Part shown: piece by piece, positions 58,328 to 64,000 of the stretch
Position numbering within the stretch: the stretch's first letter is position 1
Layout of the letters: each line of letters opens with the position of its first letter
Origin: JAVBQG01 sp031549185
GTDB taxonomy: Bacteria; Synergistota; Synergistia; Synergistales; Synergistaceae
Direction: 5' to 3'
NCBI GenBank assembly: GCA_031549185.1
Contig: JAVBQG010000046.1
Location: 1-64,000 of the forward strand
DNA: 64,000 nucleotides
Made by a program: the position numbers and the translations under genes
Notes under the pieces: generated by a model
The model's database searches: none
What the model was told of the DNA's origin: nothing
The model's input: the letters and a program-made list of their open reading frames with translations, nothing else

Positions 58328-59246
58328 CTTCGGTCTCCTGCGAGGCGGCGAGGGAGACGAAGAGGTCCTCGACGGACGGCGCGATCTGCGAAATCTCTCC
58401 GATTGCGAGCGCACTCTGTGCGGCACGCTCCCGGATCGAGGCGATCGTCCTCTCGGGGGCGTCCGTCTCGACGTGGTAGCGCGTTCCGAAGAGGTTGACG
58501 GCCCTGACGCCGTCACACGATGCGATCATCTCCCCCGCCTCGCGCGAGTCCGTCTCGACGCCCAGAAGGCCGTGTTCGTACCCTGCGAGCAGCTCGTCCG
58601 GCCTGCCCTGTTGCAGGATGCCGCCCTTGTGGAGAAAGGCGAGCTCCGTACAGAGCTCCGCCTCGTCCATGTAGGGCGTGGAGACTATGATCGTCACGCC
58701 GTCCGCGTTGAAATCGTACAGCATCGACCAGAACTCCCGCCGCGCGACGGGGTCGACGCCCGTGGTCGGTTCGTCGAGAAAGAGCACCTGTGGCTTGTGG
58801 ACTAGGCCGACGGCGAGCGCGAGCTTCTGCTTCATGCCGCCGGAGAGGTTTCCAGCCAGCCGGTCGCGGAACTCCCACAGCTCCGTCCGCGTCAGCATCT
58901 CCTTCGCGAGGGCCTCGACCTCTTTGCGGGTCGCGCCGTAAAGCGAACCGTAGAGATATATATTTTCCAGCACGCTGAGGTCGGTGTAAAGGCTGAAGTG
59001 TTGCGGCACATAGCCGACCACCTTCCGCACGGATCGCGGAGAGTTCGAATTCAGAAGACTCAACCGCCCCTCGTCCGGATGGAGAATGCCCATGGCGAGC
59101 CGGATCAACGTGCTCTTCCCGGCGCCGTCCGGTCCGACGATCCCGAAGACGTCTCCCCGCGGGACATCGAGGTCGACGCCGCGAAGGGCGACGATGCGCC
59201 CGAACTTTTTCGTCACGGATTGAAAGCTCAAGACGGCGGAGGGCAT
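58320..59246 (-). CDS. ABC-2 exporter ATP-binding protein (first)
   Basis: A 308-residue drug-export-type ATPase: Walker A GPDGAGKST near residue 38, signature LSGGMKQKLAL, Walker B VLFLDEPTTGVDP. ATG 59246 lies 18 bases after the HlyD gene. The pair of ATPase genes corresponds to the two ATPase halves that are fused in E. coli RbbA/YbhF-type proteins. Confidence 0.92.
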   Translation of the reverse strand: MPSAVLSFQSVTKKFGRIVALRGVDLDVPRGDVFGIVGPDGAGKSTLIRLAMGILHPDEGRLSLLNSNSPRSVRKVVGYVPQHFSLYTDLSVLENIYLYGSLYGATRKEVEALAKEMLTRTELWEFRDRLAGNLSGGMKQKLALAVGLVHKPQVLFLDEPTTGVDPVARREFWSMLYDFNADGVTIIVSTPYMDEAELCTELAFLHKGGILQQGRPDELLAGYEHGLLGVETDSREAGEMIASCDGVRAVNLFGTRYHVETDAPERTIASIRERAAQSALAIGEISQIAPSVEDLFVSLAASQETEDA

Positions 59247-59264
59247 TTTTCGGGGAGTCTGTGT

Positions 59265-60251
59265 TCAATTGGCGGAGAAGACGACGTCGGCGGGCATTCC
59301 AGGTTTGATCCGCCCCTCGTCGCCGCTGACCTCGACCTTTACCCAGAAGACCTGGTTGGCGCGTTCATGCTGGCTTAGCGAGAGGCGCGGGTTGAACTCC
59401 GCCTCGCGCGCGACGGCTTTGACGCGGCCGGGGAAGGGGTTCTTCGGCCGCGAGTCGACGTATACTTCGGCGGACTGTCCGACGCGGATCCGGTCGAGCT
59501 GCGTGGCCGGGATATAGACCTTGACCCATTTGTCGTCCGGCGTTCCGACCGTCAGGATGGGAGAACCGGAGGAGATCACCTCTCCCGACTCGAAATTTTT
59601 CGACAGAATCATACCGGAGACGGGAGAGAAGACTTTTTTGTACGAGAGCTGCAGCTTCGACGAATCGAGCTGCGCTTCCAGTTGCCGTACCGTCTCCTTT
59701 TGTTGGGAGATTTCCTCTTCGCGCGTACCCTTCACCAGCAATGCGTACTGTTCTTGTGCGGCGTTCGCGGATTCGCGCAAGACTCTCGCATTCTCTTCGT
59801 ACAATTCCGCCTCTTTCTTCGAGACGGCCTCCTGCGCGAGCAGCGCCGCGTAGCGTTTTGCATCGCGCTCGGCCTGCGCCAGTTGCGCTTGCTTCGACTT
59901 GAGGTCCGCCTCGGCTTTTTTGATCTCCTCGGGTCTGGTGCCGTTGAGCAGTTCGCGCAGGCGCTCCTTTTCCCGCAGCAGGGCCGCGGTCTGCGCCCGG
60001 ACGTCGCTGTCGAGACCGTCGAGCGACAGATGGCAGACGAGAGCGTTCTTCTCGACCAAATCTCCCTCGTCGAGCGCCAGATCGAGGATCCTTCCTCCCA
60101 CCTGGGGAGCGATCTGCACTTCCGTCACCTCGACCGTGCCGGAGGCGCGCACGTGAGCGTCGTTCGCGATTTCTCGCTTATGCAGGAAATAATAGGCGAA
60201 CGCGCCGACGACGATCAACAGAATGACGACAAACGGAGCTCTTGACCTCAA
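59265..60251 (-). CDS. HlyD/membrane-fusion protein of the ABC exporter (YhiI/YbhG-like)
   Basis: A 328-residue periplasmic adaptor with one N-terminal membrane segment (VVILLIVVGAFAYYFL, residues about 9-24), a lipoyl-type beta domain, a coiled-coil hairpin (about residues 90-190, with long KKEAELYEENARVL-type helices) and a second beta half. It bridges the ABC-2 permease to the outer membrane. The frame opens at GTG 60260, but AGGAG overlaps that codon; TTG 60251 is seven bases after AGGAG and is the likelier start. Confidence 0.9.
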   Translation of the reverse strand: MRSRAPFVVILLIVVGAFAYYFLHKREIANDAHVRASGTVEVTEVQIAPQVGGRILDLALDEGDLVEKNALVCHLSLDGLDSDVRAQTAALLREKERLRELLNGTRPEEIKKAEADLKSKQAQLAQAERDAKRYAALLAQEAVSKKEAELYEENARVLRESANAAQEQYALLVKGTREEEISQQKETVRQLEAQLDSSKLQLSYKKVFSPVSGMILSKNFESGEVISSGSPILTVGTPDDKWVKVYIPATQLDRIRVGQSAEVYVDSRPKNPFPGRVKAVAREAEFNPRLSLSQHERANQVFWVKVEVSGDEGRIKPGMPADVVFSAN

Positions 60252-60271
60252 AGCGACCACTCCTGTATAAG

Positions 60272-60335
60272 AAAGGGCTGATTTATTGTTAGGGGCCTAA
60301 AGGGTAAAGATTGCCAGACTTTCGGTTCCCGCATT
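60272..60335. repeat. Dispersed intergenic repeat, copy B
   Basis: Aligns with 34036-34103 over about 60 bases; shared core GTTAGGGGCCTAAAGGGTAAA, then ATT and a GGTTCCYRCATTT block. It lies right upstream of the export operon start. Confidence 0.6.
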
Positions 60336-60365
60336 TGAGCATGGCAATATTGCCGTTTGGGCAAT
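60310..60365. promoter_or_regulatory. Candidate operator: GGCAAT/ATTGCC half-sites
   Basis: The perfect palindrome GGCAATATTGCC (60343-60354) is flanked by ATTGCC (60310-60315) and GGCAAT (60360-60365), four half-sites in 56 bases, upstream of the exporter operon and after corA. Confidence 0.4.
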
Positions 60366-60386
60366 TTAATCAGCGCCTCCCTATTT

Positions 60387-61352
60387 TCAAAACATTCTTT
60401 TTTTCCACAGCAGCCACGTGGCGGCGGCGGTGAGGCACGCGGAGACGGCCATGACGAACATGAAGCCGGTCTGGGTCGTCTGCCAGGGAACGGGGACGTT
60501 CATTCCGAAGAAACTGGCGATCATCGTCGGAATCGCCATGACGATGGTGACCGAGGCGAGAAACTTCATGACGATATTCAGGTTGTTGGAGATGACCGAG
60601 GCGAAGGCGTCCATCATGCTGGCCAGAACGTCGCCGTGCATCTGGACCATCTCGATCGCCTGGTCGTACTCGATGCGGACGTCCTCGAGCAATTCCTCGT
60701 CCTCCTCGCGGAGTTTGATCAGGTGCGTAATGTTGGGGTTGGCGAAGAGCCGCAGGAGGCGCTCGATGACGGAGCGGTTGGAGCGAAGCGCCACGGTGAA
60801 GTATGTGAGCGCCTTCTGCAGGTCGAGCAGAAGAAAGAGCTCCTTGTTTTTCATCGAACGCCTCAGATCCTGTTCGATCTCGTCCGTGCGGCGATTCATC
60901 TGCCGCAGGTCTTTCAAATAAAGCATGGCAGTGCGGTAAAGGATCTGAAAGAGGAAACGCGTGCGCTTTTTGGTGTCGAAAAAGTGATGGTGTAAATTGT
61001 CGAAATCCTGGAGAACTTCGTTTTCCTCAAGGCAGACCGTCGTGATGTGGTTTCGCGAGAGGACGATGCCAAGAGGTACGGTATCGTAGCCGAACATGCT
61101 CTTGTCGTCGCCCTTCGGGATGTTCGTAATGACGAGGATATGATCGTCCTCCACCTCGATGCGGGAGGACTCCTCCTGATCGAGCGCCGCTCTCAGGAAA
61201 TCGAGAGGAATATCGGTGACTTCGGAGACGACTCTGAGTTCCTGCGCGGTCGGTTTGATCAGGTTGAACCACGCGCCCGGCTCCACCTTTCCCTCGGGTG
61301 CAATATCGATCTCCTTCAAGCCCTCGAGGCAAGTAAGATTGACGTTGAGCAA
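60387..61352 (-). CDS. corA: CorA-family divalent metal ion transporter
   Basis: A 321-residue pentameric channel for Mg2+ or Co2+/Zn2+. A large N-terminal cytosolic domain, long helix, and two C-terminal membrane segments with the GMN signature (FFGMNVPVPWQ, near residue 281) mark the family; the second segment ends in a basic tail. The start is TTG 61352, with AGGGG eight bases before. An ATG eight bases upstream is in another frame. A structured leader with an intrinsic terminator precedes it, suggesting regulation by attenuation. Confidence 0.93.
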   Translation of the reverse strand: MLNVNLTCLEGLKEIDIAPEGKVEPGAWFNLIKPTAQELRVVSEVTDIPLDFLRAALDQEESSRIEVEDDHILVITNIPKGDDKSMFGYDTVPLGIVLSRNHITTVCLEENEVLQDFDNLHHHFFDTKKRTRFLFQILYRTAMLYLKDLRQMNRRTDEIEQDLRRSMKNKELFLLLDLQKALTYFTVALRSNRSVIERLLRLFANPNITHLIKLREEDEELLEDVRIEYDQAIEMVQMHGDVLASMMDAFASVISNNLNIVMKFLASVTIVMAIPTMIASFFGMNVPVPWQTTQTGFMFVMAVSACLTAAATWLLWKKRMF

Positions 61353-61414
61353 AGGAACATCCCCTCTCTATGTAGTGCCGTTCAGGCATCCTGGTTCGAG
61401 GGGACGAAAAGAGT

Positions 61415-61457
61415 AAAAAAAGAGCCCCCCACACCGTACTCCAGGTGTGAGGGACTC
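61415..61457 (-). terminator. Strong terminator in the corA leader
   Basis: Fourteen-bp stem (61422-61435 with 61444-61457, two G-U pairs) with an 8-base loop, then T7 on the minus strand. It lies about 60 bases before corA and about 115 bases after the likely transcription start, as in riboswitch attenuators. Confidence 0.85.
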
Positions 61458-61489
61458 TCGGTCGATCAAGCGTCACATCACATTATCCC

Positions 61490-61557
61490 GGAGATCCGAG
61501 AACTTTCGCATATTCTACTGGCAGGTTCGGGGCCGCTACTCTCCATGCCGGATCTCC
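61490..61557 (-). ncRNA. Structured leader element of corA (unclassified)
   Basis: A closed domain with a 9-bp perfect base stem GGAGAUCCG / CGGAUCUCC and further pairing possible inside (GGCA...UGCC, GCAU...AUGC). It lies between a promoter-like site and the terminator. I do not recognise a known riboswitch class; it is not an M-box, T-box or yybP-ykoY by its key residues. Confidence 0.5.
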
Positions 61558-61579
61558 TTTCTTCGTGAAATTGACACGA

Positions 61580-61608
61580 GTCTAATGCCTCCGCGTGGTT
61601 TTGGTCAA
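61580..61608 (-). promoter_or_regulatory. Promoter of the corA leader
   Basis: Minus strand TTGACC (61603-61608), 17 bases, TTAGAC (61580-61585), giving a predicted start near 61572 and a leader of about 220 bases. Confidence 0.5.
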
Positions 61609-61659
61609 GCCGGTTGCGCGGTTTTGCATATAAATTCAGGGAGACGCTGGTTAAACCGG

Positions 61660-61726
61660 CCAAACGATATCCTCCGTTTGGGGTTGCGGGGCCGCAAGGG
61701 CTCGTGTCTTTGCCCTTCAGGCCCCG
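61660..61726 (-). other. Stem-loops downstream of iorB
   Basis: Two hairpins in the 394-base gap between iorB and corA: 61687-61726 (CGGGGCC...AAGGGC / GCCCTT...GGCCCCG) and 61660-61681 (CCAAACG/CGTTTGG). Neither has a T run; they probably mark the 3' end of the ior transcript. Confidence 0.5.
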
Positions 61727-61746
61727 ATCGATCAATCAGCCTTTTC

Positions 61747-62337
61747 TCAGAATTGCGCCTGGCCAGCCGCGAAGGCTTTGACGTTCAGATCGTAAAGCTT
61801 GGGCGGAATCAGATCTTTCAACACGGCCCCCCAGTCGATGTCGTCGAGCTTCATGCCCTTGACGAGGGCGCCGAACAGGACGATGTTCTGGGCCTTCACG
61901 TTGCCCAGTTCGGCTGCGATCCTGGCCGCGTCGACCACGAGGAGGTTCGGCACTTCTTTTTCCAGCTGTCCGATGATGCCCTCCGGGTACGTCGCCGCCC
62001 CCGTGAGCACCGTCAGCGGGTGAATCTCGTAGTCGTTCACCACGAGCATACCGCCCGGTTTGAGGAACTTCAGCCAGCGAACGGCCTCGACCTTCTCGAA
62101 GGAGACGAGGATGTCCGCCTCCCCCTCGTCGATGATCGGGGAATAGACCTTGTCGCCGAAGCGTACATGTGTCGTCACGCTGCCGCCGCGCTGCGACATG
62201 CCGTGTATCTCGGACATCTTGACGTCGTAGCCCGCTCGCATCAACCCCTCGGACAGTACCTTCGATGCCAGGATCGTCCCCTGTCCGCCGACGCCGACCA
62301 GCAATATGTTCTTCGTCTTCTTAGCCTGATCAGTCAT
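61747..62337 (-). CDS. iorB: Indolepyruvate:ferredoxin oxidoreductase beta subunit
   Basis: A 196-residue subunit with the N-terminal LLVGVGGQGTILASKVL and the conserved GMSQRGGSVTTHVRFG segment of the gamma/beta-type subunit of 2-ketoacid oxidoreductases. With IorA it converts aryl pyruvates to aryl-acyl-CoA plus reduced ferredoxin in amino-acid fermentation. ATG 62337 starts 8 bases inside the end of iorA and follows GGTGGGTGAG; the frame opening at 62385 is not used. Confidence 0.93.
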   Translation of the reverse strand: MTDQAKKTKNILLVGVGGQGTILASKVLSEGLMRAGYDVKMSEIHGMSQRGGSVTTHVRFGDKVYSPIIDEGEADILVSFEKVEAVRWLKFLKPGGMLVVNDYEIHPLTVLTGAATYPEGIIGQLEKEVPNLLVVDAARIAAELGNVKAQNIVLFGALVKGMKLDDIDWGAVLKDLIPPKLYDLNVKAFAAGQAQF

Positions 62338-64000
62338 TGAACTCACCCACCTGTGAGATTGCTTTTTTGGGGCAAACCTGCGCACAAAGCGTGCAGCCGT
62401 TACACATCGACGCCTCGATCTCGATTTTACCGGCCTTGAAGGAGATCGCCGGGCAGCCGACTCGCATGCACGCCCTGCACTTGATGCAGAGGTTCTGGTC
62501 GACCTCGCAATGAACGTCCGCCCTCCTGCGCAGGACGTCCTTGATGAGCGCGCAGGGCTGCGTCGTGATGATGACGAAGATCTCCTTCGCCTCGTACGCG
62601 TCCCTGACGGCCTGCTCCGTCGCCTTGAGGTCGTACGGATCGAGAATGCGAACGTTTTCCTCCTTCACGCCGCAGGCGATACAGAGGGTCTTCAGGTCGA
62701 TCATCTGCGTCGGCTCGCCGGAAATCGTGAAGCCCGTTCCGGGGTTCTCCTGATGCCCCGTCATGGCGGTGATCCTGTTGTCCAGGATGCAGATCGCCAT
62801 CTCGCTCTTATTCACCACCGCGTCGATCAGTCCTGTGATACCGGAGTGAAAGAACGTCGAATCGCCGATCACGCCGAAAACCTTGTTGATCCGCTTCTTC
62901 GGATCCGGGTCCTGCTCGGACTTCGCCTTGAACTCGAGCGCCTTCTGAAAGCCGATGCCGGCCGAGATGCTCGCGCCCATGCAGATGACCGAGTCCATCA
63001 CGCCGAGCGGCGGCATCATCCCGAGCGTGTAGCAGCCGATGTCCCCCGTGACGGCGATGTCCTTGTATTTTGTCATCGCGTAGAAGACGCCCCTGTGCGT
63101 GCAGCCGGGGCAGAGGACCGGCGGGCGCGGGGGGGGGGTCGCCTCGACGCCGTAGGCGTCGCCCTTCTCGCGCTCGACGAAAGCGGCCCGCACGATGCCC
63201 GCGTTGAGCTCGTCGACCGCCGGCAGGACCTCGCGTCCGACGCAGGCGATGCCGAGCGCCTTCACGAAGGTCTCGATGTACGGCTCGTTCTCCTCGACGA
63301 CGTAGAGCTTCTCCACGCCCTCTGCGAAGGCCCCGATCAACTTCGCCGGTAGCGGATATGTGAAGCCGAGCTTCAGGAACGACACCTGGTCGCTCATGTC
63401 CTCGAAGGCCTCTTTCGCGTGCTGGTAGGAGATGCCGGTGGCGATGACGCCGATTTTTCGCTGCGGCGCCCATTCGATTTTGTTGTAGGGGCAGTTCTCC
63501 GAGAATTCGCGCAGCTTCGCCTCGCGTTCCTCGATGATGTAGCGGCGCCCCTTCGCCGAGGCGGGGGCCATGACGTTCTTGGAAGGAGTGCGTTCGTACG
63601 ATTTCACGGCGACCTCGGTGCGCTCGCCCAGTTCGACGATCGTCTTGCTGTGGCAGATGCGCGTCGTGACGCGAAAGAGCACGGGGACGTCGAATTTCTC
63701 GGAGAGATCGAAGGCGGCCCGGATAAAATCCTTGCACTCCTGGCTGTCGGTGGGCTCGAACATCGGGAGCTTCGCGTGCATCGCGTACCAGCGGTTGTCC
63801 TGCTCGTTCTGAGAGCTGAAGAGGCCGGGGTCGTCCGCCGTAATGACGACGAGGCCGCCGTTGGCGCCGATGTACGACATCGTGAAGAGCGGGTCGGCCG
63901 CCACGTTGAGTCCCACGTGTTTCATCGCCGCCAGGCCGCGCGCCCCCGCGATGGACGCGCCCGCCGCGACTTCGAGGGCAACTTTCTCGTTCGTCGACCA
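62330..64000 (-). CDS. iorA: Indolepyruvate:ferredoxin oxidoreductase alpha subunit (partial at the window edge)
   Basis: The open frame reaches the right edge of the window, so the N-terminus is missing; the first visible residues are WSTNEKVALEVAAGASIAGA, internal family sequence. The central thiamine-pyrophosphate region includes GDIGCYTLGMMPPLG and GDSTFFHSGITG. The C-terminus carries two 4Fe-4S motifs, CIKCRACMRVGCP and CNGCTLCAQVCP. The ATG at 63925 is an internal methionine, not the start. The enzyme ferments aromatic amino acids, in line with the transporters in the window. Confidence 0.95.
   Translation of the reverse strand, partial: WSTNEKVALEVAAGASIAGARGLAAMKHVGLNVAADPLFTMSYIGANGGLVVITADDPGLFSSQNEQDNRWYAMHAKLPMFEPTDSQECKDFIRAAFDLSEKFDVPVLFRVTTRICHSKTIVELGERTEVAVKSYERTPSKNVMAPASAKGRRYIIEEREAKLREFSENCPYNKIEWAPQRKIGVIATGISYQHAKEAFEDMSDQVSFLKLGFTYPLPAKLIGAFAEGVEKLYVVEENEPYIETFVKALGIACVGREVLPAVDELNAGIVRAAFVEREKGDAYGVEATPPPRPPVLCPGCTHRGVFYAMTKYKDIAVTGDIGCYTLGMMPPLGVMDSVICMGASISAGIGFQKALEFKAKSEQDPDPKKRINKVFGVIGDSTFFHSGITGLIDAVVNKSEMAICILDNRITAMTGHQENPGTGFTISGEPTQMIDLKTLCIACGVKEENVRILDPYDLKATEQAVRDAYEAKEIFVIITTQPCALIKDVLRRRADVHCEVDQNLCIKCRACMRVGCPAISFKAGKIEIEASMCNGCTLCAQVCPKKAISQVGEFND

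Noticed and set aside
63925..63925. ATG taken as start of iorA
   Set aside because: The reading frame continues to the window edge with conserved family sequence upstream, so this methionine is internal.

Overview
This window looks like chromosomal DNA of a Gram-negative, amino-acid-fermenting anaerobe, most likely of the phylum Synergistota. The evidence is indirect: a high-GC genome, a long run of amino-acid transporters, an indolepyruvate:ferredoxin oxidoreductase (iorAB), an SurA-like periplasmic chaperone plus a HlyD-type export system (diderm envelope), and the mix of core genes. I cannot name the genus. No prophage, insertion sequence, rRNA or CRISPR array was seen.

Layout. 1-6.8 kb: an MFS transporter, a Na+:amino-acid (AGCS) symporter, tRNA-Leu, a six-tRNA array (transcribed Ala-Pro-Gly-Arg-His-Lys) and the RqcH/NFACT ribosome-rescue factor. 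5.8-19.7 kb: housekeeping (rluD-like, ileS, tRNA-Asn, a DUF2339/DUF3999 membrane pair, tRNA-Ser, an SurA-N chaperone, polA, gltX) and an EamA exporter. 20.7-25.4 kb: a full branched-chain amino-acid ABC operon (livK-H-M-G-F). 25.7 kb: a DUF4145 protein.

26.5-39.9 kb is the most distinctive region: a minus-strand cluster controlled by a divergent PucR-type regulator. It holds a nitrilase-type amidase, a type III CoA-transferase, FdrA, a previously track-invisible 59-codon gene, a DUF1116 (YlbE-like) protein, a cyclase-family hydrolase, a three-subunit molybdenum hydroxylase (xanthine-dehydrogenase type) and an NCS2 nucleobase permease. Together these read as uptake, hydroxylation, ring opening and carbamoyl-transfer steps of an N-heterocycle (purine-like) fermentation. 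The FdrA C-terminus appears to be detached from FdrA and encoded by the small overlapping gene, joined only through a G5 run.

40.5-48.6 kb: galactose import and metabolism (mglBAC, galK, galE, galM), with a nucleotidyltransferase where galT would be expected. 48.7-55.2 kb: an orphan SsuBC-like ABC pair, rlmN, glyA, a TRIC-family channel and ftsH. 55.4-60.3 kb: an ankyrin-repeat protein and a HlyD/ABC/ABC/ABC-2 export operon. 60.4-64 kb: corA, preceded by a promoter-structured-leader-terminator arrangement that looks like a riboswitch or attenuator, then iorB and the truncated iorA at the window edge.

Several tRNA and operon promoters match the sigma-70 consensus closely (TTGACA, 16-17 bp, TAnnnT) and are listed individually. 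A short degenerate intergenic repeat occurs in front of the DUF1116 gene and again in front of the export operon.
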